A stretch of 64,000 nucleotides of DNA from Paenibacillus dendritiformis (GCF_021654795.1 NZ_AP025344.1:5503501-5567500), one strand, 5' to 3'. Counted from the stretch's first letter, positions 44,395 to 53,225 are shown. Notes: a model not told the origin generated them from the sequence alone. Numbers and translations are program-made.

Positions 44395-44913
44395 TTAAAC
44401 AGCTTTCGGCCTGTGAACATTAGAAGAAGCTAGAGGTAGTGTGACGTCGATTGTTCCTATTTTACTAAGCAAATCTGCCCACGATATCAATAAAAAGGAC
44501 GCTCCCGCTTCTTCGCTTGGCTGCGTCCTCTTCATTATCTTCCATTTGCTCCTTATCTTAAACTGAGCAATAAGGAAATACATTACTTTCCATTGAATTT
44601 TTACTCGTATAAACTCAATTTTTTCGTTCTTATCATAATCATCAAGATTTCTATAAACTTCAATCAACCTTCGCTCGAATTCATCTTCATATGTCGTCCC
44701 ATCTTCTGCATTGACACCAGTCAATAGCCAATTTAAGCTCACATTATATTGTGTTCGAATAGATAATAATGTTTCCGCAGATGGATTACTATTTCCCAGC
44801 TCAATTTCACTCAGGTTCCCTTAAGAAATTCCTATGCTTTTGGCAAATTGAACTTGGTTTAAATTGTTTTCTTTACGGATACATTTTATTTTATCGCCAA
44901 TGTCATTCAACAT
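44395..44913 (-). pseudogene. XRE-family transcriptional regulator broken by an in-frame stop
   Basis: From ATG at 44913 (GGTGGTG upstream) the frame reads MLNDIGDKIKCIRKENN, then LNQVQFAKSIGIS, then TAA at 44823-44821, then GNLSEIELGNSNPSAETLL and on to a TAA at 44395. This is a classic N-terminal HTH_3 domain (about residues 5-65) followed by about 105 residues of unknown C-terminal region. The stop sits where family members usually have Gln (ISQGNLS), so one C-to-T change of CAA explains it. No other frame disruption is visible, so the inactivation looks recent, or it could be a sequencing error. Confidence 0.75.
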
Positions 44914-44956
44914 TTTCACCACCAATTATGAAGTATGTATAATGTTTTTTAGTATT

Positions 44957-44997
44957 TTAAAAAGGAGCCACGAATCAATCCCTCGGGCTCCCTTTTA
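44957..44997 (-). terminator. Terminator after glmS
   Basis: The minus strand reads AAAAGGGAGCC, a 16-base loop, GGCTCCTTTTT. The stem carries A and T runs on both sides, so it could act in both directions, ending glmS on one side and separating the regulator pseudogene on the other. Confidence 0.8.
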
Positions 44998-45077
44998 GAT
45001 GCTGAAAATCATTCATCTTGCATTTCGGTTCACGGCTTTTTTATACTGGGACATTACAGTGCAAATAACAACCTAAC

Positions 45078-46913
45078 TTACTCCACCGTCACGCTCTTCG
45101 CCAGATTGCGCGGCTTGTCAACATCATTGCCGCGGGCCAGGCTCGCGTAATACGCGATAAGCTGCAGCGGCACGACAGCGAGGGCGGGCGCCAGTAGCGG
45201 CAGCGTAGCCGGGACGACGAAGGTGGCGTCGACCGCCTTCTGCAGCGCCGGAGCGTTGGCTTCGTCGGTGACCGCGAAGACGACTCCGCCGCGCGCCTTC
45301 ACTTCCTTGATGTTGCTCACCGTCTTCTCCAGGAGCGCAGACTGGGTCGCAAGCGCGATGACAGGCACGCCTTCTTCGATCAGAGCCAGCGTACCGTGCT
45401 TCAATTCTCCGGCCGCATAGGCCTCGGAATGAATGTACGAGATCTCCTTCAGCTTGAGCGAGCCCTCGAGCGCGACCGCGTAATCGAGGCCGCGTCCGAT
45501 GAAGAACAGATGCTCATGCCCGGCCATCTCCTCGGCCACCCGCTTCAGCTCGCCGGCCTGCTCCAGGATGCGCTCAACCTGCTCAGGCAAGGCCTGCATC
45601 GCGGCCAACTGTTCCCGGATCCAGGCTTGGTCCTTCGTGCCCAGCGTCTGGGCGGCGTACAAGCTGAACAGCATGAAGGCAATCAGCTGCGACGTGTACG
45701 CCTTCGTCGAAGCGACCGCGATCTCCGGACCGGCCCACGTAATGATCGTGTCATCCGCTTCGCGGGCGACCGAGCTGCCGACCGCGTTCGTAATCGCCAG
45801 CACGGCGGCGCCGCAGCGCTTCGCTTCCCGCAGAGCGGCGAGCGTATCGGCCGTCTCTCCCGACTGGCTTACCACGATGACCAACGTCTCCGGGGTAATA
45901 ATCGGCGAGCGGTACCGGTACTCCGACGCGACATCCGTCTCCACCGGGATGCCTGTGCACTGCTCGATGAGCGTCCGTCCGACCAGACCCGCATGATAAG
46001 CGGTGCCGCAAGCGACAATGTGAATATTGCGAATCTTCCGCAGCTTCTCGGCGCTGAGCACATTCAGCTCCGGCAGCTTGATGCCGCTGCGGCCCTCTGT
46101 AATTCTTCCGCGCATCGTATCCCGATACGCCTTGGGCTGCTCATGAATTTCTTTGAGCATGAAATGGTCATATCCGCCTTTTTCTGCAGTGACCGCGTCC
46201 CAATCGACAACAATCATTTCCCGAGAAATAAAATTCCCTTCCAGTGTCATCAATTCGACAGCGTCCCGGGTGAGGACCGCCATCTCTCCGTCATTCAAAA
46301 TATAGACTCGACGCGTATACTGTAAAATTGCCGGTATATCCGACCCGATAAAATTCTCGCCATCGCCGATGCCGATGACAAGCGGGCTGGCAAAACGTAC
46401 CGCGACCAGCTTATCCGGCTCGTATTCCGTCAGCACAGCCAACGCGAAGGCGCCGCGCATATGGGAAGTCGCCCGCTGGACCGCCTTGACGATGTCGCCG
46501 TCGTACTCCCGGGCGATCAGGTGGGAGATCACTTCCGTATCGGTATCCGACACGAAATGAACCCCTTCCGCGATCAGCTCTTCCTTCAGTTCCATATAGT
46601 TCTCCACGATCCCGTTATGGACGACGGAGAACTTCCGCGAAGCATCCGTATGCGGATGAGAATTCTCATCCGAAGGCTTCCCGTGCGTCGCCCAACGCGT
46701 ATGCCCGATGCCGACGTTCCCCTCCAGCGGCTGCGCTTCCAGCCGGGAAGCGAGCACCGCCAGGCGGCCTTGGGCCTTGCTGACCTGCAGCCCATCCGGG
46801 GTAAATACCGCAATGCCGGCCGAATCATAGCCCCGGTACTCCAGCTTGCTCAATCCATCCAACAATACAGCTTGAGAATTTCTTGCACCGATATATCCGA
46901 CAATACCACACAT
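45078..46913 (-). CDS. glmS: Glutamine--fructose-6-phosphate aminotransferase (isomerizing)
   Basis: 611 residues. It makes glucosamine-6-phosphate from fructose-6-phosphate and glutamine, the entry step to cell-wall amino sugars. The start ATG at 46913 gives MCGIVGYIG with the catalytic Cys of the glutaminase domain at position 2. GGAGG lies 10 bases upstream. The glutaminase half (about 1-240) has HTRWATHG; the isomerase half holds two SIS domains with VSQSGETADT and AVASTKAYTSQL. The C-terminus PRNLAKSVTVE is the conserved family ending. It is controlled by the ribozyme upstream. It follows glmM in the same direction with its own promoter. Confidence 0.97.
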   Translation of the reverse strand: MCGIVGYIGARNSQAVLLDGLSKLEYRGYDSAGIAVFTPDGLQVSKAQGRLAVLASRLEAQPLEGNVGIGHTRWATHGKPSDENSHPHTDASRKFSVVHNGIVENYMELKEELIAEGVHFVSDTDTEVISHLIAREYDGDIVKAVQRATSHMRGAFALAVLTEYEPDKLVAVRFASPLVIGIGDGENFIGSDIPAILQYTRRVYILNDGEMAVLTRDAVELMTLEGNFISREMIVVDWDAVTAEKGGYDHFMLKEIHEQPKAYRDTMRGRITEGRSGIKLPELNVLSAEKLRKIRNIHIVACGTAYHAGLVGRTLIEQCTGIPVETDVASEYRYRSPIITPETLVIVVSQSGETADTLAALREAKRCGAAVLAITNAVGSSVAREADDTIITWAGPEIAVASTKAYTSQLIAFMLFSLYAAQTLGTKDQAWIREQLAAMQALPEQVERILEQAGELKRVAEEMAGHEHLFFIGRGLDYAVALEGSLKLKEISYIHSEAYAAGELKHGTLALIEEGVPVIALATQSALLEKTVSNIKEVKARGGVVFAVTDEANAPALQKAVDATFVVPATLPLLAPALAVVPLQLIAYYASLARGNDVDKPRNLAKSVTVE

Positions 46914-47190
46914 CCTAATCCAACCTCCGTTATGCCGGCGCACGTGCAGGACGCCGCACACGGAAGCCATGCTGCCTGCAACAACGCATCGATGCATGGC
47001 ATTAGGGCCGCCGGCCCCCTGTCCAGGAACGAACGTCCTGCCATCAGGGGAACCGCAATTCGTGATATTCAGTTGTGCAAGGAATGAGCGATGCACAGCA
47101 GCATGTCCGGAAAAAAGATCCGAATCCGATGTGCGCGTCCATTCATGAGCCAGCCCATTTCGTATATATTTTCGTTCCTGTATAATCGAA
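46914..47190 (-). other. glmS leader downstream of the ribozyme
   Basis: About 280 bases between ribozyme and start codon, with no gene. It includes a GC-rich hairpin, AGGGGGCCGGCGGCCC on the minus strand at about 47008-47022, that resembles the one after ectB at 42192-42208. Confidence 0.45.
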
Positions 47191-47194
47191 AATC

Positions 47195-47360
47195 ACGCTG
47201 TCAACGTAAGCAGACATTGTCCAGCAAGTCGCCTTGCCGCTTTCCGTCATGCTATTGCGGTGCCGTTGGCGCACCGGGAGGTCCCCGCCGAACAATTCCG
47301 AACACCTCCACCTCGTCCACTTGTCCAGCATGCCGAACGCTGGTGCCAAGTGCTGGCGCT
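47195..47360 (-). ncRNA. glmS ribozyme (glucosamine-6-phosphate-activated riboswitch)
   Basis: The minus strand carries the hallmark cleavage site A|GCGCC (cut between 47360 and 47359). It is followed by the core GTGGACGAGGTGGAGG, TTCGGCGGGGACCTCCCGG and a pseudoknot-like 3' part containing GGCAAGGCGACTTGCTGG (47238-47221). The order matches the Bacillus subtilis glmS ribozyme. When glucosamine-6-phosphate accumulates, the leader cleaves itself and the glmS mRNA is degraded. It lies about 445 bases upstream of glmS. Confidence 0.92.
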
Positions 47361-47491
47361 TATAATGCAGTTCCCTGCGAAATGGCTTCTACCCTCGCTT
47401 TCCTTATCGAATCGAATACCGTCCATGCCTTCCGTTCGGCAAGCTCTTCGAATCTCATGACTCGCCCGCCAGAGTCTTGTCTTACTGGACT

Positions 47492-47513
47492 GAATACACA
47501 CGACCGTGTATTC
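47492..47513. repeat. Inverted repeat in the glmS leader
   Basis: GAATACAC (47492-47499) and GTGTATTC (47506-47513) form a perfect 8-bp inverted repeat with a 6-base gap, between the glmS promoter and the ribozyme. No T run follows. It could be an RNA hairpin or an operator; function unknown. Confidence 0.4.
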
Positions 47514-47614
47514 AATGCATGGCATGTCGATTCCGTGCGTCAGCCGGCTACTGCTGTGATGTCGTGAAGCCCGGCAAGCTGTCCTTCCATCCTGCACAGC
47601 GGAATCTGCTCTTA

Positions 47615-47643
47615 TTATATTCATGTTGCTCCCCGTTGGCAAC
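47615..47643 (-). promoter_or_regulatory. Promoter of the glmS transcript
   Basis: The minus strand has TTGCCA (47643-47638), a 17-base spacer and TATAAT (47620-47615), a near-consensus vegetative promoter just after glmM. It gives a leader of about 250 bases before the ribozyme cleavage site. Confidence 0.7.
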
Positions 47644-47708
47644 CGGTCTCCCGGCAAGTTAGGACATAAGCCGCCCATCCGCTCGACACGGACAGACGGC
47701 CTGCTCCA

Positions 47709-49061
47709 CTAGTTCGATACGCTCAATTCCTGTGAGATGACGTCTGCAATCTGCTTGACATATCCTTCGACCACATCGACTTCCGGGCCTTCGGCCATGA
47801 CGCGAATGAGCGATTCCGTACCCGAAGGACGGACCAGCACGCGGCCGTTATCCCCCAATTCCCGCTCCACCGAAGCAATCGCTTCTTCGATGACCGGATT
47901 GTCTTTATACTTGCTCTTATCTTCAACCCGCACGTTCACGAGCACCTGCGGGAACTTCCGCATCACTTGCCGGGCTTCGCCCAGCTTCTTGCCGCTGCCC
48001 TTCAGCGTGTCAACCAATTGAATGCCGGTCAGCATGCCGTCCCCTGTCGTATTGTAGTCCAGGAAGATGACGTGTCCGGATTGCTCTCCGCCCAGGTTAT
48101 AGTCCCCGCGGCGCATCTCTTCCATCACGTAGCGATCGCCGACCGCCGTCTTCGCCGTATTCAGCTCAAGGCGATCCGCAGCCTTGAAGAAGCCAATATT
48201 GCTCATGACGGTTGTCACGATCGTATCCTGCTTCAGGCGGCCTTCCTTCTTCATCGCCTCGCCGCAGATGAGCAGCACGAAGTCGCCGTCTACTTCTTCT
48301 CCCGCTCCATCGATGGCAATCAGCCGATCGGCATCTCCGTCGAAAGCCAACCCGAGATCGGCTCCTTGCTTCACGACCTCCCGCTTCAAATGTTCCGGAT
48401 GAGTCGATCCGCATTCTGCATTGATGTTCAAGCCATTCGGCTCGGCGCCAATCGCGATAACCTCGGCGCCCAGATCGCGGAACAGGCGGGGAGCCAGTTC
48501 ATACGCCGCTCCATTCGCGCAGTCCAGCACGATTTTCAGGCCGTCGAACCGATGCTTCACCGTTGATTTCAAATATTCGACATAACGCCATTTCGCTTCC
48601 GTGTCGGCAGTGACCGTCCCGAGATCGCGGCCAATCGGACGAGGAAGCTCATCGATCTCCGCATCCATCAGACGCTCGATCTCCAGTTCGGTCTCGTCCA
48701 GCAGCTTGAAGCCGTCACGGCCGAAGAATTTGATTCCATTATCCTCCACCGGATTATGGGAAGCGGAGATCATAACGCCTGCATCCGCTCCCAGCTCGCG
48801 GGTAAGATAAGCGACAGCCGGCGTGGTCACGACGCCAAGCTGGACCACGTCCGCGCCAATGGACAGCAGACCGGCGGTCAACGAAGCCTCCAGCATGCGT
48901 CCCGATACCCGTGTGTCCATGCCGATAACGACCTTAGGCTTGGTGGATGCCTTTCCAGTTAATACATAGCCGCCGCAGCGGCCGATTTTATAAGCAAGCT
49001 CCGCAGTAAGCTCCGTATTGGCTATACCGCGTACGCCGTCTGTACCGAAATATTTCCCCAT
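47709..49061 (-). CDS. glmM: Phosphoglucosamine mutase
   Basis: 450 residues. It converts glucosamine-6-phosphate to glucosamine-1-phosphate for UDP-GlcNAc synthesis. The start ATG at 49061 gives MGKYFGTDGVRG, with AGGAG upstream; an in-frame start 30 bases earlier lacks a site. MISASHNPVEDNG carries the phosphoserine, DGDADR the Mg-binding loop, and RPSGTESLIRVMAEG the phosphate-binding end. It is the third gene of the cdaA-cdaR-glmM unit, 116 bases after cdaR. In other Firmicutes GlmM binds and restrains CdaA, which explains the conserved linkage. Confidence 0.97.
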   Translation of the reverse strand: MGKYFGTDGVRGIANTELTAELAYKIGRCGGYVLTGKASTKPKVVIGMDTRVSGRMLEASLTAGLLSIGADVVQLGVVTTPAVAYLTRELGADAGVMISASHNPVEDNGIKFFGRDGFKLLDETELEIERLMDAEIDELPRPIGRDLGTVTADTEAKWRYVEYLKSTVKHRFDGLKIVLDCANGAAYELAPRLFRDLGAEVIAIGAEPNGLNINAECGSTHPEHLKREVVKQGADLGLAFDGDADRLIAIDGAGEEVDGDFVLLICGEAMKKEGRLKQDTIVTTVMSNIGFFKAADRLELNTAKTAVGDRYVMEEMRRGDYNLGGEQSGHVIFLDYNTTGDGMLTGIQLVDTLKGSGKKLGEARQVMRKFPQVLVNVRVEDKSKYKDNPVIEEAIASVERELGDNGRVLVRPSGTESLIRVMAEGPEVDVVEGYVKQIADVISQELSVSN

Positions 49062-49177
49062 TACAACCTGCTCTCCTTCATCCCGCTGCATGCATCCGCC
49101 CGCGCCAAGCGGGACGGATGGGGTTGGCAGCTCCTCGATTACTTGTTATATATCGTTCACATGCTGATTATATGCGT

Positions 49178-50602
49178 TCATTCCTGAGTGAGCGTGTCAT
49201 CGCCGGGATCGGCAGAAGTCTGTTCTTCCGGCGTCTGATCTTCCTCATGGCTCGAGCCGTTCGGCCCGGTTGGTTCTGTATTCGGGTGACTCCCTTCCGC
49301 AGCGCCGTGCGTTCCGTTATCCGGCTCGCCGCCGCCTTCGGGAACGGGATCTGTCGCGACGGGCTCCCCCTTGTCCCGAATCTCGACAGTTACCGTGAGC
49401 GGCGTCTGTTCCGCTCGCCTTACGAAGCGGGGCAGGTTCACCTGAACGTTGATCGTATGCGTGCCTGCCGGCAGATCATTCACGTTCGCGATAAGCTGAA
49501 TATCGCCGGCGGTCATGTCATCGATCAGGTTCGGCGCACCGATGACGGCGACATCGAGCTTGCGGGTAGCCGGTTCCACAATCGATGTCTCCAATCGGTC
49601 ATTCTCCCCGGTGAGCGTAATGGGAACACCGGTAATCACCTTCTGCTTCACGGCGGATACGACGACATCCACCGTGATCTCACTCGGTTCTATTTTCTCA
49701 ATGTTCGGCGGCGGCGTCAATGTTACGTTCAGCTTATATTGTCCGGCTTGGTCGATTTGCTTCAGATTTACTTGAACCCCGTCGAAAAATTCGATCTTAT
49801 TCAATGCTTCTTGAGGACCATACAGCGTAATCTGATTGACGCTCGGCACCAGCGAAGAGACCGCCAGCCCGTCCGGAAGCTGTCCGACGAGATCCAATTG
49901 CAGCGGAACGGTCTTGAAGGGCTTCGTGATCGGAACTTCAATCTCGACGACCGAAGGAGTAATCACCGCATCCTCGATTTCCTGCCCCCGGTCATTATAA
50001 GCCGTAAGCTTCACGCGCTTGGCGATGACCGACTCGTTGGCCCCTTCGATATTGACGGCGGCAGAGACAGCGGCCACCTCCGTCATCCGCGAGGCCGGCA
50101 GCGTCACATGAACCCGGTTCGACGGGGAGATAATCGGCGTGCCCGGCTTATATCCTTGGGCAGCGGCTCCCTCGGTCCGAACCTGAATCTCGAACTCCTT
50201 CGTCTGCACATCCTCCAGCTCGACCGAGACGCCCGTCGGCTGCATCGCCTGAAGCTCGATGCCCGGCGGGAAATCATGCTGGAGCTGAACGACGTGCTTG
50301 CCCGGTCCATAGCCTGTCAAATCCAGAAGCACCTTATAGTTTTCCGGCAGCGCAGCGGCAATCGTCGTTCGCTTCCCGCGCACTTGAATCCGCACCGAAT
50401 CCGGCGTAATCGACTTGATTACCTGCTGCTTCGTATCGAGGCCGACAGTGCGCACCTGGACATTGTCAATCCATCGCGTCTCCATAAGCGGAGGAACCGG
50501 GACACTCGCCGGGTCATCCTTATGTACGACGATGAACAGCAGCACCCCGATGAGGAGCGCGATAATCTTGGCAGATGTATTGTTCATTAACCATTTATCC
50601 AT
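49178..50602 (-). CDS. cdaR: CdaA regulator, YbbR-domain protein
   Basis: 474 residues. A single N-terminal membrane segment (about 10-28, IIALLIGVLLFIVV) precedes extracytoplasmic YbbR repeats (four, at about 50-385), then a low-complexity acidic tail rich in Pro, Glu, Gly and Thr, with no recognised fold. CdaR modulates diadenylate cyclase at the membrane. The ATG at 50602 overlaps the cdaA stop by 8 bases, with AAGG 8 bases upstream; a GTG three codons earlier is an alternative. Confidence 0.92.
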   Translation of the reverse strand: MDKWLMNNTSAKIIALLIGVLLFIVVHKDDPASVPVPPLMETRWIDNVQVRTVGLDTKQQVIKSITPDSVRIQVRGKRTTIAAALPENYKVLLDLTGYGPGKHVVQLQHDFPPGIELQAMQPTGVSVELEDVQTKEFEIQVRTEGAAAQGYKPGTPIISPSNRVHVTLPASRMTEVAAVSAAVNIEGANESVIAKRVKLTAYNDRGQEIEDAVITPSVVEIEVPITKPFKTVPLQLDLVGQLPDGLAVSSLVPSVNQITLYGPQEALNKIEFFDGVQVNLKQIDQAGQYKLNVTLTPPPNIEKIEPSEITVDVVVSAVKQKVITGVPITLTGENDRLETSIVEPATRKLDVAVIGAPNLIDDMTAGDIQLIANVNDLPAGTHTINVQVNLPRFVRRAEQTPLTVTVEIRDKGEPVATDPVPEGGGEPDNGTHGAAEGSHPNTEPTGPNGSSHEEDQTPEEQTSADPGDDTLTQE

Positions 50603-51419
50603 GATGCTCACCTTTTCGTTTCCAGAACACGCGGCGTTCCTTTTTGGCAGGCGGCTTCAATTCTTCGAACAGCTTCGAGATGAGCGACTCTTCCTTGATG
50701 TCCCGGACCACCTGCCCGTTCATCGCCAGAGAGACCTGTCCCGTCTCCTCCGATACGATGACGGAGATGGCATCGCTCACTTCGCTGATTCCGATCGCCG
50801 CACGGTGTCTCGTCCCGAGCTCTTTGCTAATGAACGGATTTTCCGACAATGGCAAATAACAGGCGGCTGCGGCGATCTGGGTGCCGCGCACGATGACCGC
50901 GCCGTCATGCAGCGGCGTATTCGGAACGAAAATATTAATCAGAAGCTCGGAGCTTAACCTCGACTCCATCGAAATGCCCGACTCGGTATATTCATTAAGC
51001 CCCGTCGTGCGCTCAAAGACGATGAGCGCCCCTATTTTTCGCCGCGACATATAATTTATGGCCTTAATCAATTCACCGATAACGCGAGCCGTTTCGTCCT
51101 CGTCGACCGCGGTGCGGCGCCCCAAGATTTTCCCCCGGCCCAGCTGCTCCAGCGCTCGCCGCATCTCCGGCTGGAAAATGATGACCAGCGCCAGCACCCC
51201 GAAGGTGAACATCTGATTCATTAACCATTTCAGCGTATATAGATTAAACCATGTACTGACCGCCCAGATGATGACGAGGACAAAAATCCCCTTCAACAGC
51301 TGGATGGCGCGAGTGCCACGGATAAGAACAAGCAATTGGTAAATAATATAGCTTACGACCAAAATATCAATAACATCCTTGAGCATGTTCGGCCACGTCA
51401 TGTCCGCAAAATAATTCAT
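50595..51419 (-). CDS. cdaA: Diadenylate cyclase
   Basis: 274 residues. It makes c-di-AMP from two ATP at the membrane. Three transmembrane helices lie in the first about 85 residues, followed by the DAC domain with LHDGAVIV (DGA motif) and GTRHRAAIG (RHR motif), both intact. The start ATG at 51419 has GGGGGT 6 bases upstream; a more distal ATG at 51452 lacks a site. It heads the cdaA-cdaR-glmM operon, which ties osmolyte and wall homeostasis to amino-sugar synthesis. Confidence 0.96.
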   Translation of the reverse strand: MNYFADMTWPNMLKDVIDILVVSYIIYQLLVLIRGTRAIQLLKGIFVLVIIWAVSTWFNLYTLKWLMNQMFTFGVLALVIIFQPEMRRALEQLGRGKILGRRTAVDEDETARVIGELIKAINYMSRRKIGALIVFERTTGLNEYTESGISMESRLSSELLINIFVPNTPLHDGAVIVRGTQIAAAACYLPLSENPFISKELGTRHRAAIGISEVSDAISVIVSEETGQVSLAMNGQVVRDIKEESLISKLFEELKPPAKKERRVFWKRKGEHHG

Positions 51420-51480
51420 GCTGGTACCCCCAACATTCCCTGATAAAATCATTCATCTACAGCGTTCTCTCATGAACTTA

Positions 51481-51509
51481 ACTATATACTTTTCTTCGCC
51501 ATGACGCAA
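51481..51509 (-). promoter_or_regulatory. Candidate promoter of the cdaA operon
   Basis: The minus strand has TTGCGT (51509-51504), a 17-base spacer and TATAGT (51486-51481), about 60 bases before the cdaA start and after the rsiW terminator. Confidence 0.55.
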
Positions 51510-51524
51510 AACTCCTGTTGGAAC

Positions 51525-51556
51525 CAAAAAACTCTCCTACAAACATCGCAGGAGAG
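51525..51556 (-). terminator. Terminator after sigW-rsiW
   Basis: The minus strand reads CTCTCCT, an 11-base loop, AGGAGAG, then TTTTTT. This is an intrinsic terminator 34 bases past the rsiW stop. Confidence 0.88.
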
Positions 51557-51589
51557 CTAGGTATCGGTCTAGAGACCGGGCGTTGCCCA

Positions 51590-52207
51590 TCATAGGGTAT
51601 CCGGCCTTGTACCGAACAAACTAGTAATTTGGTACCATATCCAGCTGATGGCTTCGTCGATCTGGTGAACCGAGCCCGAAATATTGGCGGTGGAGGCCTG
51701 GAACAGCTTCCCGTCGATGACGGTGACGTCTCCCTTCACCTTGCCGTACACTTCGGCTGTGCCATTGCGAATCGTCAGATCGCCGGCCACCTCCTTGTCT
51801 GGAGGCACAATGACGACGTTGTTCTCAATGACAACGCCATTCAAATTCGAGCCTTTCACGACGAGCTGTTTATCTGAATTCCACATACTGAGCCAACTGG
51901 TCATCATCACCAAAACAAAGACGGCCGCCACCGTAATTGCGGGATGCCGCTTCACCCATACCGAAAAGGCGCTGCGCTGCTTCGGCTTCGGAATGATACT
52001 CATTATGCGGTCGGTGAGATCCTCGGATACGGGCTGCAAACGATGATTGAACCCGTACAGCAGACGGTCCGTCTGCTCCAACTCACGGAATCGCTCATGG
52101 CAAGCCGGACACCCAAGCATATGCATTTTCAGTTCCACCGCACATTCTCGGTCCAAATCGTCATCTAGAAGATCATGCATCAATGAGACGGCTTGTTTGC
52201 AATCCAT
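51590..52207 (-). CDS. rsiW: Anti-sigma-W factor with zinc-finger domain
   Basis: 205 residues. The N-terminal zinc anti-sigma domain has His29, Cys33 and Cys36 (HMLGCPACHERF). A single membrane helix follows at about 89-108 (ITVAAVFVLVMMTSWLSMW). The outer part has short repeated strands (VVIENNVVIVPP, DLTIRNGTAEVYGKVKGD) resembling a bactofilin-like beta solenoid. RsiW holds SigW at the membrane until proteolysis releases it. It lies 151 bases after sigW, and a sigma-W-type promoter sits in that gap. Confidence 0.9.
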   Translation of the reverse strand: MDCKQAVSLMHDLLDDDLDRECAVELKMHMLGCPACHERFRELEQTDRLLYGFNHRLQPVSEDLTDRIMSIIPKPKQRSAFSVWVKRHPAITVAAVFVLVMMTSWLSMWNSDKQLVVKGSNLNGVVIENNVVIVPPDKEVAGDLTIRNGTAEVYGKVKGDVTVIDGKLFQASTANISGSVHQIDEAISWIWYQITSLFGTRPDTL

Positions 52208-52308
52208 TTGAGCCAGTCCTTTCTTGAAGTCTCATAAAATAACCCGCAAATGCGAAATTCTCTATCCGGCCGGAAGAGAAGTCGGATATTTGCCGGTCTT
52301 CTATACGT

Positions 52309-52334
52309 TACGCTGCAGCAATCGAATAGTTTCA
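52309..52334 (-). promoter_or_regulatory. Sigma-W-type promoter between sigW and rsiW
   Basis: The minus strand has TGAAAC (52334-52329), exactly 16 bases, then CGTA (52312-52309). This matches the sigma-W consensus TGAAAC-N16-CGTA. It lies about 25 bases past the sigW stop and about 100 upstream of rsiW, so it would add anti-sigma factor when sigma-W is active. No equally good match was found upstream of sigW. Confidence 0.65.
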
Positions 52335-52358
52335 AACAAATTAACCGGTTATTTATTC

Positions 52359-52925
52359 CTATAATTTCCGTTCCAGCTTCTTGCGCAAAAATTCCCTGCC
52401 CCGGTGCACGCGCGTTTTGATTGTCGTGACCGGCATATCCAGCACATCGCTGATTTCCTGCAGGGACATATCCTGCAAATACCGAAGCACCATAACCGAT
52501 TTATATTTGGACGGCAGGCTGTTAATCGCTTCCTGCACCATCCGCTGCGTCTCGCTGACAATCAGATACGATTCCGGCGTCCGGTCGTCGCTTGGAATCA
52601 TTGCATATCCGTCGACGCCCTCTTGCTCGGTCATCTCGGCGTCAAGGGAATAGTTCGGCTTCCGCTTGCGGAGCCGATCGATGCACAAGTTCGTCCCGAT
52701 GCGGTAGATCCACGTGGAGAACTTCTGATTCTCGTCGTAGCGGTCCAGATTGCGGTATACGCGCAAAAAGGTGTCCTGCACCACGTCCTCCGCCTCATGC
52801 CGGTTATTCAGCATGCGGTAGGCCAGGTGATAGATCTTATCTTTATATAATTCGACAATCTCGGCGAAAGCCCGTGTGTCTCCTTTGCGGGCCAATCTCG
52901 CGAGCCGTTTCTCCAATGTATTCAC
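52359..52925 (-). CDS. sigW: ECF RNA polymerase sigma factor SigW
   Basis: 188 residues. Region 2 (about 20-90, with DVVQDTFLRVYRNLDRY and FSTWIYRIGTNLCIDRLRKRK) is joined by an acidic linker to region 4 (about 128-185, LPSKYKSVMVLRYLQDMSLQEI, TTIKTRVHRGREFLRKKL). It directs transcription of envelope-stress and antimicrobial-resistance genes in Bacilli. The start is GTG with GGAGGGAGACC upstream. It is paired with rsiW. Confidence 0.95.
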   Translation of the reverse strand: MNTLEKRLARLARKGDTRAFAEIVELYKDKIYHLAYRMLNNRHEAEDVVQDTFLRVYRNLDRYDENQKFSTWIYRIGTNLCIDRLRKRKPNYSLDAEMTEQEGVDGYAMIPSDDRTPESYLIVSETQRMVQEAINSLPSKYKSVMVLRYLQDMSLQEISDVLDMPVTTIKTRVHRGREFLRKKLERKL

Positions 52926-53195
52926 GGTCTCCCTCCATCCTCACTGCCCGTTAATGCCGATGTCTACAATCATTGCGGTACAATGACAATGCCGGACATC
53001 GCAAGCAGGAATCCGAACCTATGGAGCACCGTCCCCTGTACTCTGTCCATCCGTCCACTTATCACGCTGCACGATGGCCGTCGAAGCTGTGCGCAGCTCA
53101 CAGGCATCATACCCTCCGCCACGCTTCAAGGCCCGTCCCCCCGGCACACGATTCCTTTCTCTCTCGTTGAACCTGTCCTGCGTCTACACAGGAAA
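52926..53195. other. Region upstream of sigW
   Basis: No gene. The minus strand has TTGTCA, 17 bases, TAGACA near 52990-52960, a weak vegetative-type promoter candidate for sigW. No TGAAAC-type sigma-W site was found here. Confidence 0.35.
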
Positions 53196-53225
53196 AGTCG
53201 AGTCTTGAACACTCAAGACTCGACT
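53193..53225 (-). terminator. Terminator after ppc
   Basis: A perfect 13-bp stem (AGTCGAGTCTTGA, 53196-53208, with 53213-53225) has a 4-base loop and is followed by TTTT on the minus strand. It lies about 70 bases past the ppc stop. Confidence 0.82.
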
